From NCBI GenBank assembly GCA_947579605.1, contig OX388318.1:930001-994000 (forward strand): a stretch of 64,000 nucleotides of DNA, read 5' to 3'. Origin of the DNA: Athripsodes cinereus. Its lineage: Eukaryota > Arthropoda > Insecta > Trichoptera > Leptoceridae. The notes beneath the pieces were generated by a model. It did no database searches. It saw only the letters and a list, made by a program, of their open reading frames with translations, and was not told where the DNA came from. Of this stretch, positions 1 to 11,371 are shown one piece after another. Both the position numbers and the translations under genes were made by a program. Position 1 is the stretch's first letter. Every line of letters starts with the position of its first letter.

Positions 1-252
1 CGCTGACGTTCCTCTTTCATAGTATACCGTTCTTATGACAACGACATCAGAGCGCTAGGAATTTCGTCTGTAGAGGCGACTCAATTAGCACAGAGACGCT
101 TTGAATGGAGTAGGCTGGTTTCTGCCCTATCGTTAAAGGACAAATAGAGATGCAAGGATAGAAACATCAAATTTATGTTTGAGTTTGGTGTTGTTTTAAG
201 CATTGTTGCACTACACCACTCGATCCTAGTTTGGAGAGTTTAGATTTTTTTA

Positions 253-529
253 GAAATCAATATCGACTGTGCTCAGGACAAAGGCATTAAACCACAATTT
301 AGGCAAAAGTCGTTTTCTGTTTTTTTTTGCTTATAACTTGATAGTTCCTGAATATTTTCTCTTCAATTTTTATGACATAATAAAAGAACTACATTACAAT
401 AAGATGGTAAAATAATAATGACAATAATTTTTGTCATTTTCTTTATCCCACAGTTTTTTTGCTTCTCCTATGAAATTTTACCGATGTGGTTTAAACCCTT
501 TGTCCTGATCACAGTCGATATTAATTTCT
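253..529. repeat. Foldback/MITE-like inverted repeat
   Basis: Two arms of about 43-45 bp (253..295 and 485..529) are near reverse complements. Both contain the block AATATCGACTGTG followed by a CAGGACAAAG block. The roughly 190 bp between them is AT-rich and codes for nothing recognisable. I could not define a target duplication, so element borders are approximate. Confidence 0.6.
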
Positions 530-533
530 CGAA

Positions 534-1140
534 CATTCTTATTGTAAGTCACATTTCACAAGTTACACATCACAAGACGTATAATATACTTTATCACGAG
601 CGTATCCAGAGGAGGGGACAGGCTGTCCCCTCATGATCTCGAAAATAGTATGAAAGTAGGTAAAATTAGCTAGGGAAGCTACCTACCCCTCCATAAATCA
701 GATTAAATGTAAGGTGGTTCTAAAATTCTCTAATACAAAATTAGGAGATCGTGAAACATTTCAAAGTAATCATATTACGACGGAGGTTGAAAAAATTGCG
801 TGTATACCATATCGATTAACTAAATCGTGATAATTGCAAAGATATACTAGATCAGTAATTCAAAGAAAAAATCGGTCATACAGCCAATCAAATTTTGCAC
901 CCAGTTTTAAACTGACGTTAGATGTAAGACAATTGTTAGTGCTTGAAGGTCGTCGATGTTGGAACACAAAAATTCCACAAAAATGTACCGCGCTGCAAGT
1001 CTAGAATGTCTATGGATAACTGAGTCAAAAGGAGGAGAAGTGAACTTTATATAAAAATAACTCTTAAGGTTTGTACATTCACAGAGTAAAAATTCATACT
1101 GATGATATTCTACTTTAATTACAACACAGTAACCTTTTCA
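534..1140. other. Unassigned AT-rich sequence
   Basis: No coding, RNA or repeat signature recognised. A short GC-rich palindrome near 610..636 (GGGGACAGGCTGTCCCC) may be the worn end of a DNA transposon. Confidence 0.4.
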
Positions 1141-1154
1141 CTTAGATTTATTTA

Positions 1155-1206
1155 AAATCTCGAGCGCTTTCGTCAATGTTGATATATTGACATTTTCAAG
1201 AGAACT
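1155..1206 (-). ncRNA. Hammerhead-like motif of an old Penelope-like copy
   Basis: Read on the minus strand this matches the ribozyme-like segment of the family B Penelope-like elements at 29571 and 39480. It has the core UUGAAAA, one extra U, then stem II GUCAAU...AUUGAC, GAA, and AGCGCU. Stem II differs from the other copies (GUCAAG...CUUGAC) by a compensated pair, which argues for an RNA helix. Two core positions differ from the classical hammerhead (U at C3, A at G8). Activity is unknown. The surrounding copy is worn and no ends are visible. Confidence 0.45.
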
Positions 1207-1691
1207 CTTGAATGTTGTCTTGAATCTTCGATGTTCAGATGCGCACATAACTTGATAAATTCTCAAAATAGTTTCATAGGTACATTTGATAGCTGTGATA
1301 ATAAGTATTTGTATGCTGCCTCCCCCGCTAGAGAAAATCCTGATTACGCCTATGAATGTATTACTATATAATATGTATCTATAAATGTTATGTTATTATT
1401 CCTAAGTGAAAGCAAACTATCTCTTTCTCTTTTTATATAGATACAGCTACGTCTATAACATGTTACATACAATATTACTAGAAAACCTAATGGAAGGTGA
1501 TTTTGCCGAATAACAGCTATCCGGCGAGAATTAGATACTGAAGCGTTTTTTTTTATCTCATAATTGTATAAATTTTTTTATATTTTCATTATTTTTTTAT
1601 ATTCATTTGACATACCTACTTATTGATTTATTTGAATTTTATACTTCGGCATTTCCTTGTGTATTAGTTATAAACATTTGTTGTACAAAAT

Positions 1692-1855
1692 AAATACTAC
1701 TACTTTGATGCCATCACGGCACATCCCACAAGTGGGTTAGCCAGCAGATCAGCTGCATGTGATAAACACGCAAGCTGTCCTTTAGATGTCAAAAAAATAA
1801 GTCATTCGGGATGACTGGCAAACCACATCGCTCAATTAAAGATGCAAACTGCATT
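1692..1855 (-). repeat. TAG-tailed short repeat (copy, minus)
   Basis: Reverse complement of the family best seen at 4553..4811 and 44228..44475. Shared blocks include the tail with the TAC/TAG triplets, GCCATCACGGCACATCCCAC and CCAGCAGATCAGCTGCATG. The 5' part of the repeat is missing, replaced by the inverted repeat that follows. Confidence 0.65.
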
Positions 1856-1964
1856 TGGCGATTGACTACAAACGAACTTTTCGACAATGTACTTCCATAA
1901 CATTATTATTATGTAGGTACATTGCCGAAAAGTTAGTTTGTAGTCGACCGCCAAATGCAATTTG
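1845..1964. repeat. Inverted repeat with 48-bp arms
   Basis: Arms 1845..1892 and 1917..1964 are nearly perfect reverse complements around a 24-bp AT-rich loop. They could form a long hairpin. It resembles a foldback element. No target duplication was seen. Confidence 0.6.
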
Positions 1965-1984
1965 TCTAGTTACGGGACTGCATC

Positions 1985-2400
1985 TATACCGGATAATAGT
2001 CGAATACCCGTTACATCTCTTATTATAATAACTATCTAAGTATGTATATCAATATTTAAATGGCATGGTTATTAAGTAAATTCTAATTCTGCTGTGAATA
2101 CTGTTACATTTTCACATAACTACATATATATGTAAATATATAATATGTTATGTATAATTTAGATTCGGATAAGAAATCAACATAAAGTTATCTGTATGTA
2201 TATGGCAGCTAAACGACACTATGTTGGTTTTGAGCAAAACAAGATATTTATAATATTCGATGTGGTTTTTTGTTATTGGTATAATCTGGGATTTTCACAC
2301 CTACAAAACTGTTTATATTATGTTATTACATGAATAAAAAAACTTAAACTTTTTTACACACATAATTTATTTTTATTTCTGTATACAATATTATTTCATC
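1985..2400. other. Unassigned AT-rich sequence
   Basis: Nothing recognised beyond AT-rich simple sequence. Confidence 0.4.
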
Positions 2401-2439
2401 TCTTAGTGAGACATTATCAAAACTCACGGAATATACTGT

Positions 2440-2982
2440 TAAAAAAACAGAGAACCAGACAACCCAGAGAAATTTCTCGAGAACGAGAAATTTCTCCGAG
2501 AATTTCTCCTCTGATAGAAGAGAAATTTCTCTCCATAATTCTTCCTAGTGGTATTATGACCTTTCGCCCAGTACACTTCGCAGCCAACCTGATTGATCCA
2601 AAAATTTGTGGGGATGATAAAGGCCCAAATCAGAGGTTATTAACACTTTTTTTTCCATGTACGTATACCTGCAATTTTTTTTAACTTGAATATGGGCATG
2701 TGGAGTGTCAACCATCAAGATTTTTCATCAGTTATTAGCACTTTTTTCTATGTAGGTACCTAACATTTTTTGTTTCCATAATTAATTGTAGCTATATTGG
2801 TGATAAATTGTCTCAACATTTGTACATTGTTATTGATTGATTGAATAAAGTGTTTATTTTTATTATACTGTTAAATAAAAAATAAAAAAAAATCTCCGAA
2901 AATTCTCTACTTCTACTAATTTACCGAGAAATTTCTCGGTAAATTTCTCGAATAATTATTTCTTGAGAATTCCACAACACTA
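2440..2982. mobile_element. hAT-like MITE relic with GAGAAATTTCTC palindromes
   Basis: Shares three blocks with the better-defined element at 60486..60846: repeated GAGAAATTTCTC palindromes, an internal segment beginning ATATTGGTGATAAATTG that resembles a LINE 3' end, and the right terminus GAATTCCACAACACTA ending at 2982. The left end and target duplication are not clear here. It is longer than the other copy because of extra sequence around 2560..2780. Confidence 0.5.
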
Positions 2983-3215
2983 CTGGAGAGACTTGTTTTG
3001 ACTGGAAGTGTGGAGGGCAATAGAGCTAGGGGGCGCGCACCAATGAGATGGAGTGAACAGGTGAAGGGGACAACGGGGGGGGGGGGGGACCTTGCATGAG
3101 GCGCTACGAAAAGCGGAGAATCGAAGTCGCTGGAAGCATTTTGTTCACACCTATACAAATGATGGTCACGATCCTCAGCACTGAGGGACCGACAACAAAG
3201 AAAGAAGAATGGTTA
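2983..3215 (+). pseudogene. LINE C-terminal/3' fragment (+)
   Basis: Broken-frame relic of a non-LTR retrotransposon C-terminus with a GR.P.RWS-like segment, parallel to 38578..38770. Both have the same order: PMRWSEQ/PVRWSDQ, LHEAL/LHGAL, then sequence reading VHDPQ- or GHDPQ-like. It contains a run of 13 G (3075..3087). No intact frame remains. Confidence 0.5.
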
Positions 3216-3299
3216 AATCGCATATGTGTCACTTGCAGGGTAGAGAATAAGTCACTTGGTGTTTCGACGCTTAGGAATTGGAAGAAACCATGGCAACGT

Positions 3300-3460
3300 T
3301 CACCAATTCCACCTATCTCTTTTGCTTCTCTCTTATTAATCATTTTCAGGGCGGGTGACTGCACTGATTGCTGAATAGTGACTTCGTCCAGCCAACCGCA
3401 TCTACTAGGAATCGAACCCATCATCTGTGTTAGGTACTCTAGCCATTAGGCCACAGAACT
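3300..3460 (-). repeat. tRNA-derived SINE (minus)
   Basis: On the minus strand there is an A-box-like TGGCCTAATGG (3443..3453) and a B-box GGTTCGATTCC (3408..3418) at tRNA-like spacing, followed by non-tRNA sequence. No full cloverleaf can be drawn, so this is a SINE head rather than a tRNA gene. Confidence 0.6.
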
Positions 3461-3483
3461 TGCTTATATAAAAAAGCTCTCCG

Positions 3484-3610
3484 TACTTATATAAAAAAGA
3501 AGACATTCAGGATGCCATGCCCCATCGCTGAATTGTAGATGTAGATTGTCTTAAACGTGAGTTTTTATGAACACCCTACCTGCTTTTACAGAAAAGATGC
3601 CTACCTTGGG
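3484..3610 (-). repeat. TAG-tailed short repeat fragment (minus)
   Basis: Contains the reverse complement of the family's central blocks (AAGACATTCAGGATG, ATCGCTGAATT) and the region around CCTGCCTTTTACAGGAC, in diverged form. Confidence 0.45.
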
Positions 3611-3639
3611 ACATCATGGACTTCAAGGGAACAATATAA

Positions 3640-4079
3640 TAATAAGAACACTTTATTGATCAGAAAAAAAACATGAGCAATTGGCGAGCTTATTGCCTGG
3701 AGGCAATATCTTCCAGCTAACCAAAATAATGTGTGATACTATGTTGACAATGTGTAATTAATACTAAATGTGAAAGGTTAATACTAAACTTTATTATAAC
3801 TAATTACATTCTTAGTCCTAAGTAGAACATTAAATGTATAATGTTTCCTCTAATATGAAGGATAAAGGCACGGGGAGGAACTTTTTAGGATAAGTCTATG
3901 AATTTTAGGTTATTCTTAAAAACGTGTAGCGTAGAGGAATTTCTAATATTGCAAGGTAGATTATTCCACATTCTAATTGCATGGGTCGTAAATGATGAAC
4001 TGAAGAAGGTTGTGGTGTGGGCAGGGACGGCAAGTAACTGGTTATTCTGAGATCTCAGAGGACGTCCATGTGAAGACAA
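3640..4079 (-). pseudogene. LINE 3' end with RT C-terminal tail (minus)
   Basis: The minus strand at 4079..3885 encodes the tail typical of Jockey/CR1-like reverse transcriptases: LRSQNN..LAVPAHTTTFFSSSF, then a WNNLPCNIR block and VFKNNLK. It corresponds to the copy at 40451..40762. About 240 bp of 3' UTR follows down to 3640, with a polyadenylation-like end in reverse. The rest of the LINE is absent (5' truncation). Confidence 0.65.
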
Positions 4080-4550
4080 GTATTCAATATAGTATATAGA
4101 TTTGAAAATAATTTTTCATTTTACGTTCCCTTTCAGAACACAGGCGTGTGTTATTTTATATACTATCATGTTGTTTACATTGCGATCATGCATCCATTTT
4201 TATCTCGACTATAAAATAATGGCGTGTTGGCAACGATAACATCGGCTGTTTACTCAGCTCTAAACCACCGAGCGCTCTATTATTGCGATAAGGTTGTCGC
4301 GTTATCGCTTGATAATATTAACAATTATTGTTTTTTTTGCTATTAAGTATGCTATTAACACTTACACTTTATTTGAAGAGGTGTTATTGAAATATTTGCG
4401 CCAAATATCGACTCTCCAGTTCCACAACTCAACATGTTGAAAATTTTGATTTAATTGGTAATACACTCAATTGACGCCACTCCTCTCCGATTCCACGGAC
4501 AAATAGCTATAAAAAAATCAAAGCATCTTTATTTATCTACTATTTATTTA
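4080..4550. other. Unassigned sequence
   Basis: No gene or repeat family recognised. Confidence 0.4.
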
Positions 4551-4552
4551 CA

Positions 4553-4811
4553 TCCCGTGGAGCACCCGGTAAAGAATTGGTCTCCCACTCTTCTGCGTAA
4601 GTTTTCGAGTGTCCTGTAAAAGGCAGGTGTTCAAAAAAATAAGACATTTTATATCTTAAATTCAGCGTTGAGGTTTGCCACCCATCCTGAATGTCTTGAT
4701 TTTATACTGGCACGAAGAGGACAGTTTGTATGTTTCTTACATGCAGCTGATCTGCTGGCTACCCAACTTGTGGGATATGCCGTGATGGTATAGTAGTAGT
4801 AGTAGTAGTAT
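4553..4811 (+). repeat. TAG-tailed short repeat (near full length)
   Basis: About 255 bp. It starts CCCGTGGAGCACCCGGTAAAG, contains CCTGTAAAAGGCAGGTGTTC and GCCACCCATCCTGAATGTC, and ends in GATGGTATAG followed by (TAG)n. The same unit recurs at 13694..13950 and 44228..44475, and partially at 1692, 3484, 14950, 20596, 44764 and 61664. The triplet tail suggests retroposition. I see no clear A-box, so the promoter class is unknown. Confidence 0.75.
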
Positions 4812-5160
4812 TTACAAATCCATGGCATGATTGGCCGTCTGTGGATGGCGCTGGTAGTAGCTGCCTGAAACCTCTGACATCTCATTTTTTTCAAAATTAA
4901 ATATCATTATCTCATAATTGTTCAAATTAACAAAATTTTAAAACATTTTTTTAGTTTCAATAGTTTTATAAAGTTAAATTTTTGGGTGTTATTATTTTTC
5001 AACTAGTTAAAAATTTCAAAATTAACAATGTGAATTAGTGAATAATATTTGTGACAATTAATAATGCCTTCAATTGGAACTCACATAAAATTCTCGCATT
5101 TTAGTCAAATTTGTGACAATCACAAGTGTTTTCAAAATTTTATAATAGTTAAATAAAAAT
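4812..5160. other. Unassigned AT-rich sequence
   Basis: Nothing recognised. Confidence 0.4.
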
Positions 5161-5240
5161 AATAGGCGCCCTTGAGACGGTCTAGGGACTGTTAAACGGC
5201 GTCAAAATAAAATCATCCATAATCATCATCATCATGAGCT
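5160..5240 (+). repeat. LINE 3' terminus (GCGCCCTTGAG...AAACGGCG family)
   Basis: Matches the end of the LINE fragment at 17395..17705 in reverse complement: GGCGCCCTTGAGACGGTCTA, then TTAAACGGCGTC and an ATCATC tail. Only the last 80 bp are present. Confidence 0.6.
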
Positions 5241-5734
5241 TTTTACATGTTATACAATATATACACAAATAAAAAAAACAAATGAAAATTCTCATTCACA
5301 ACACAGTTGGAGTAAGACAAGAACAACAATTGGTGAAGAGCAAAATACGACTGAAATCAAATTGTAACTCTGATAACTTAAGTCAAATCACATCATTCTG
5401 TTATGGAAAACAAATGAAACTATTGGAGTGTCAGTTAGAATATTATAAAATGTTTAGTTAGATGTCAAGAATATTTTAATTTTTTTTTTTTTTTGTGAAA
5501 GGAGGGAATGACTATGTATTTGAACCTTTATGGTCTGCATACAATCGTATTATGGTATAAAATAAACCTCAGATACCATTTCTCCTAATACCAGCAACAC
5601 TGCTGTTTGGAGAAAAGTATTTAATAAAAGTCTATTTATGATTTAAGTCAGTGCAATGTATTGTAATAATGTATCCATATTTGTAAATGAATAAAATTTA
5701 TTATTATTATTATTATCTCATATCTCATTTATTA
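5241..5734. other. Unassigned; possible LINE tail near 5650..5716
   Basis: Mostly AT-rich. 5640..5716 runs into AATAAAATTTATTATTATTATT, which looks like a LINE polyadenylation end, but no coding part is attached. Confidence 0.35.
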
Positions 5735-6545
5735 AACAAAACAATATTTGATTCTACATTTTGAACACAATATAAGATTAACAATAAAATTTAAAAATAA
5801 CATTAAATAACAAAAACCATAAAATATTAAAATAAATTTATGTATATTCAAAATGTAGAACCCCAACATTATTCGAGTTGATTCTTCCATGATGTTCTAT
5901 GAAATAGTACAATCATGGGAGATCACTTACAGAGCTACAGGGACAAAAACCTTCTTACTATCCTGGTGGACGATAGAAGTACGGCCTTCTGCATGCTGTA
6001 TTTGAGCCTGTCATCTACTCCCAGTTTTCTGAGATTGCTTGACAGACTCTTAGGTATTAAACCATTCACAGACAACACTATAGGCACGATGATTGTGGTA
6101 GGTGTTCTCCACATATCTTTGATTTCATGAGCAAGATCAAGATATTTTATTATCTTATTTTGCTCAGCTTTATTTAAATTTTCATCGTGCGGTATAGTGA
6201 TGTCTATGATGTATGTTTTACGGCATCTGCGATCAACCAACACAATATCTGGTCGATTAGCTATAATAGTTCGATCAGTTTGAATTGGTCGATCCCAGTA
6301 GAGTTTAGTGTCATTGTTTTCAAGTACCGATACTGGACAATAATAAATAGTATGGTAATTTTGATTCCTGTTCAATTAATTTAAATTTCAAAGCTAAATT
6401 TTGATGTAATATTTTTGCTACCTGATCATGTCTTTTCAAATAGTCTGTTCCAGAAAGAAGAGAACATCCAGACAAAATATGTCTTAATGTCTCTCCCTCC
6501 CGATAACAGGCTCTGCATCTATCCGAAATATTTTGTTTCATTATA
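5735..6545 (-). pseudogene. LINE C-terminus: CCHC finger plus endonuclease-like domain
   Basis: Two overlapping minus frames form one broken reading frame. 6541..6320 encodes a CCHC knuckle (CRACYREGETLRHILSGC) and a segment with RHDQVAKILH. After a frameshift near 6340..6375, 6375..5935 encodes ANRPDIVLVD followed by KTYIIDITIP, then about 100 residues ending RIVRRFLSL. A CCHC motif followed by a PD...D-type motif resembles the C-terminus of LINEs that use a restriction-like endonuclease (R2/R4/CRE type). That assignment is by motif order, not by search. A 3' UTR extends to about 5735. The reverse transcriptase core is missing. A related fragment lies at 30165..30330 on the + strand. Confidence 0.7.
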
Positions 6546-7527
6546 AATTTAGAATAATTGTTTGTGACTATTACTTGGTCTTGAATGAACGCCTATTATT
6601 ATTATTAATAAAAATCGTAGTATAAATGAAATATTTAGTATTACATAAATATTTACTAACATTTATGTATTAAAAAAGATTATTGTATGTACTGAAAAAG
6701 AATAATGTACTGATTATCAATTCCACAAATAAATATTTCGAATTGTTTGCCTGTTAAACCGAACAAAGACAAGGTATATCTTTCACAGTGCGATTATTAT
6801 AATATAGTATATTTCACTTTCTGTTTTGTATTTAGAAATAATATAAATATATCTTTCTTACAAAAATGGTGATTTCTCTAATATAAGACATTTTTAGTTG
6901 TTGAGTTATTGAACTGAACAGTCGATATTATATCTAGTTTTTACTTGTCTACGTTTAAATAAATTAAAAACAACTGGATAATCGGTGTTTTGTTTATTTT
7001 GTTGATTTTGCATATCATAATTTTTTTGTGTTCTATTTGATTAAATTTATATCAGAAATTTTATAAGGTATTAAGTTCTTGTTACGCTTATCGTATGGTA
7101 TCATCTTGGTGCTGAAAATGATGGAATATTTGAACGCCTAGTTGGTGTCATTTGAGTTTGATTGGGGAAAGAAGGAGACATGAGTTTTGGTTTTATTTGT
7201 TAGAATTATTTTTGAACATGTTTATTTTAATACAAGATAGAGAAGAGCCTTTGGTACTGTGGGTCATGTGTTTTGAAACCATTAACTTAATAGACTTGTA
7301 AAGCAGTACAAATTTTCTCAGAATTTATGTTTCAAAATTATAAGTAATGTGATGTTTCAATCCATAACATTAAGAGATTCATAGTATCTTTTCTATTCGT
7401 ACTTAAGTATGGCACTTCCTATGTGCCACAGCAATAAAAATACCCCTTCAATAAAAAATCATTGAATGTGCATCACAAAATATATTTTGTACCTGTATAT
7501 ACGTACCTATATACAGGTAGTTTAGTG
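6546..7527. other. Unassigned AT-rich sequence
   Basis: No feature recognised on either strand. Confidence 0.4.
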
Positions 7528-7705
7528 TTGCGGGTCCCAGATGTTGGAACAAGCTGCCTCTGTGTCTGCGAGAGGAGGTGAATGGAGAGAGTTTTAAAAG
7601 AGGGTTGAAGACACACCTTTTTGCTGGGAGTTTCGGGTGATGGATACGATTTACAGCGCCCTTGAGGTCATGTTATGAGTAAACGGCGCTTTACAAATTG
7701 TCCAT
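7528..7705 (+). pseudogene. LINE 3' end (+)
   Basis: A degenerate RT tail (frames read like WNKLPLCLRE..., FKRGLKTHLFAGSF), then the 3' end motif GCGCCCTTGAG...AAACGGCGC shared with 14690..14945, 17395..17705 and 38060..38310. Confidence 0.55.
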
Positions 7706-8055
7706 ATATATAAACAAAATATCAGCAATGGTGATAGATGATCAGTAATTTTTATGATACCGGTTTGATTTGTAATATTGTAACCAATTTACAGTAAACA
7801 AAAATAATGATATGATTATTATCAGCTTAGGTTTCTCTACATCTCAAATGGTTTTCCCTTGACTTCCTTCCTTATATTTGTGACACTAATTTGTTATTCA
7901 TGTTTTCTTTGTATGTGTGTTGGACAGGTAAGTAGGTTAGGTTATGAAATGAATCACAGCAATGATTCTTAATAAAATATTTTATTTGACTAATTATTTT
8001 CCTGTTGTAAGAGCAGATAACTGTAATATTCATTTGTATTTTTTTACCGTCTTAA

Positions 8056-8779
8056 GGGGCCCCTTTAGCAAAAACGATAAAACATTCAATTTTCAACAAG
8101 TTTGGTACACAAACTCTCAAAACTTGTTAACTCTACGAACATTTTGATTTGATAAAATATGAAAACAAATATTAATTACCAATATCAAACTTTAACTTTG
8201 AATAAAATCTTGATTTTAGCTTCATAGTATTCGTTTATAAAAAAGCATATTACTAAAAATCGAATTCGGGGGTGTGTTTGGTACACAAATGCACGAGAAT
8301 CCTACAAATTTTCATATTTTTTTTTAATATCACGAGTACTTAGATAGTTATTACAATTATAGAACAAATAAATTATATTTTTTTTTGTTTTTTTTTTTCA
8401 TGGATATTGACCATTTTAAAAAATATTTTGTTTGATAAAATTTCTCATATTTTGGAACCAAAAATCACCACATGAACTCGATTTTTTGTATACTAAAAAA
8501 AGTTTGCTAAAATCTATGGTATTTATATGCTTGATAGGATGAATAAAAAATATATTTATTTTACAAATAATTTGTATTTTGATATAACAAAGAGTACCTA
8601 AATATATCTCGTCAGTCTGCGATTTATTTATTTTTCAGTAGAAAACTAATATTGGTAATAAATATTTGTTTCATTATTTTATCAAATCAATGTGTTCGCA
8701 AGGGTCAACAAGTTTTGGCACTTGTTCTATCAAATTTGTTGAAAATTGAATATTTTACCGTTTTTGCTAAACGGAACCC
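8056..8779. mobile_element. TTAA-specific nonautonomous DNA element, copy 1 (724 bp)
   Basis: Flanked by TTAA on both sides (8052..8055 and 8780..8783). Long imperfect terminal inverted repeats begin GGGGCCCCTTTAGCAAAAAC on the left and, reversed, GGGTTCCGTTTAGCAAAAAC on the right. The similarity continues inward for well over 100 bp. No transposase is encoded. TTAA target sites are the hallmark of piggyBac-type elements. The copy at 21291..22014 has exactly the same length. Confidence 0.8.
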
Positions 8780-8958
8780 TTAATGTAGATACTTATTATT
8801 TTTATCAATTTTCTATTTTTATTCTTTTACTTATACGTGACAACCTTATGGGCATTTAATGTAAGTAATATAAATTGTTAAAATGTGTTCACTTCTAAAT
8901 AGGGCGATATGTTAATACCATATTTGCCTACATTGTTTGTTTTTATCTATATATTATA

Positions 8959-9450
8959 CTAAGGTGACCAACTGTAGGTACTCATTTACTGAGTTTTGTA
9001 CTTTTTTTTTCGCAAACCGTACTCTGAAAGTACTCATTTGTATAATTTTGTACTCATTTTTATTTCTAAAACATTTTTTTAGATTATTTTATTTTATGAA
9101 AATTTAAAAGTTTTAATAGATATTTCCATAATATGTTTTCCAGGCACTAATGCTGCTGTTGAAAGGGTATTTTCACTAGGGAATGATTATTGGAGCAGTG
9201 AGAAGTCGCAACTTTCTGTAAAAACATTATCTGCCGTCTTAACAGTCAAATTTAATATGCAAAATGAAAGTTGTTCAGATGTGGCTACATTATTAGACGA
9301 ACATCCTCATTTAGCAAAAAAATCCACTTCGAAGAAAAAAATGTTTTCAAAAGAAAATAAAGTTTTTATCGTTTTTTCTTCTTTTTTTGTCACCTATGAA
9401 ATACTTGCAAAGTGTACTCTTTTTGAACAAAAAATAGTTGGTCACCTTAA
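8959..9450 (+). mobile_element. hAT-derived element with transposase C-terminus
   Basis: Ends carry matching inverted termini: AAGGTGACCAACT at the left and its reverse complement at the right. Between them 9140..9390 (+) encodes the hAT dimerisation region: PGTNAAVERVFSLGNDYW, then SQLSVKTLSAVLTVKFNMQ. The catalytic DDE core is absent, so it is an internally deleted relic. A clean 8-bp target duplication is not evident. The open frame continues to 9502 beyond the right terminus, which is probably fortuitous. Confidence 0.65.
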
Positions 9451-9510
9451 TTATATCTACCTAAATATTGTCTGTAGTGGACTGTTGATGATTAATAAAT
9501 AAATAAAAAT

Positions 9511-10004
9511 AAGTTAATATTTATAGTTTTTCTTAATATTTATTAATTTTTTAGACGTCATAAAATATATTGTGTTCTTAGTTCTTCGTCTTATTTCATT
9601 TTACGGCAATGCACCCGCAATCGAGTGAATTATGATGTGTTCTTAGTTCTTACGTATGAATGTTGTTATTGTTTTCTATTAGAGACAAAATAATAAACAG
9701 CATCCGTTGCGCAATCTTGTATCAATGTAATGTTGTTAAGTTCGTAATATACATGTATTGTATTTATATATTATGAATGTATGATCAGGTGATGTTACTA
9801 AAATAATTGTGCCAACAGCGCCAGCGTATCAAAACAACGAGCGAGGGACGTCGTATAAATATACAAGAACAATATAAAAACCATTGACCTATATTTTATA
9901 GACTAGTCACGCAGTACTAATTCTCTCAGAAACATGTTCCAAAATTAGTAAATGTGATTATTGCGAGTTTTGTTGTTACAATTAACCATTGTATTAGGTT
10001 ACAT
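9511..10004. other. Unassigned sequence
   Basis: No gene or repeat recognised. Confidence 0.4.
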
Positions 10005-10130
10005 TTATTTATTTATTTTATTCTTAACTGTACTTAGGTCACAATATTACAAATCAAAACAAAATATCAGTTATGTACAGAGGGCGAGTTTATCGCTAAA
10101 ATGCGATATCTTCTAACTAACCCGGTATTA
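10005..10130 (-). repeat. LINE 3' end (ACTCGCCCTCTGTA family, minus)
   Basis: Reverse complement of the 3' terminus seen at 54280..54420. It includes GGGTTAGTTAGAAGATATCGC, GATAAACTCGCCCTCTGTAC and a terminal (AAAT)n run. No coding portion. Confidence 0.6.
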
Positions 10131-10254
10131 AAATTAAAATAAAAAAAACAGACAAATACATACATAATACACCTGTACACATACATATCAACAATTGTAG
10201 TAGAAATAAAAATACAACATAAAGCAAACAAAAGAAAAAGAACACATGAACATC

Positions 10255-10410
10255 ATATAATAAGGCTTACAATAGACAATTTCACCTTATTTAATAGTGC
10301 CCTAGACGGGACTTGAACTCGCAACCCAAACTTATCTTGAGGTGTGCTTTGTCCAATTAAGCTTTGTATCCTATTGTATCTAGCATGAAACATTCATACT
10401 AATTAGAATA
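10255..10410 (-). repeat. tRNA-derived SINE, family S2 (minus)
   Basis: On the minus strand AATTGGACAAAGCAC (A-box side) is followed by the B-box-like GAGTTCAAGTC (10310..10320) and then CACTATTAAATAAGGTGA. The same arrangement occurs at 36775..36970 and 37020..37262. Confidence 0.6.
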
Positions 10411-10654
10411 TGAGTTAATTATTAATTTAATTAGCTGTAATAATATTGATGGTGTTTCACTCTTTAATATTATTATGTTAATGGTTTCTTTTCTATTTAA
10501 ATATTGCACATCCTGTATACCTAAAAAAGCCATAAACAATCAATGTCCTTCAGGCCTGCAACATAAAATATATCATGCACCTGTATGAACAATACTTACC
10601 TACTTTACTTTTTGTATGGCTTCGGGTTGTATGAATAATCATTATAAATCAAAT

Positions 10655-10810
10655 CCTTGGTTCTCGTCCACAAAGCCACTGTACCGCCTCTGGAATTGAT
10701 CTACGGATGTCCATCCAGTCTCCCTCGTACCTTCTTCCTGGACACTCCTCCACCAGATGTTGGATTATTTGGGACTGAGATCGCATTACGGAGACTCCCT
10801 CTTAGCCCAT
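10655..10810 (-). pseudogene. LINE C-terminal relic (minus)
   Basis: The minus strand reads IIQHLVEECPGRRYEG, then IRRSIPEAVQWL. This is the Hxx(E)CP plus W-L tail found after the RT of several LINE clades (R1/Jockey-like). Only about 50 codons remain. Confidence 0.5.
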
Positions 10811-11371
10811 TTCCACATTAGGTAGTTGCATCAGCCTTGACCCGTGATGAACGATGACCATTGGGGATTGTTGTTGTAAAAAGGCGCATTTCAAATATAA
10901 CATGGACCATCAATATATTTTGTATCAGTACTTACTAACACTTTTATAAATGCATCTACAACGAGAGGCTCGAGGGAGATATGAACGTACATTTTTGACC
11001 CAACGTGATTATTTTGGTCGCAAAGTTTGTTTGGTCGCATTACCAATTTTTGCTATGAATTTCTAGTATATACAATATTGGTTAATGACAGAAACAAAAC
11101 GTTTGGCGACAAATCAACAATAAAACATCTCAATAATAATATAATTCGAACAAACAAACGGACGCATATACTAACTAACTTATGTATCTAAATATTGTAC
11201 TGCTTGTAAATATACATTTTCCCTTCGCATATTTTATTTATTTTTTTTCAGATTAAGACATAAACTCACGTTCAGTGGCGGTCCTAGCTCCTTTGGAATC
11301 CCTGACAATTTGGAAAATGAATTTCAGACCTGAAAATTTACGCTTTACCACCGTCACTAAAATTTTCAGTT

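Noticed and set aside
3104..3424. 106-codon minus frame
   Set aside because: It spans a SINE head and the antisense of a LINE relic.
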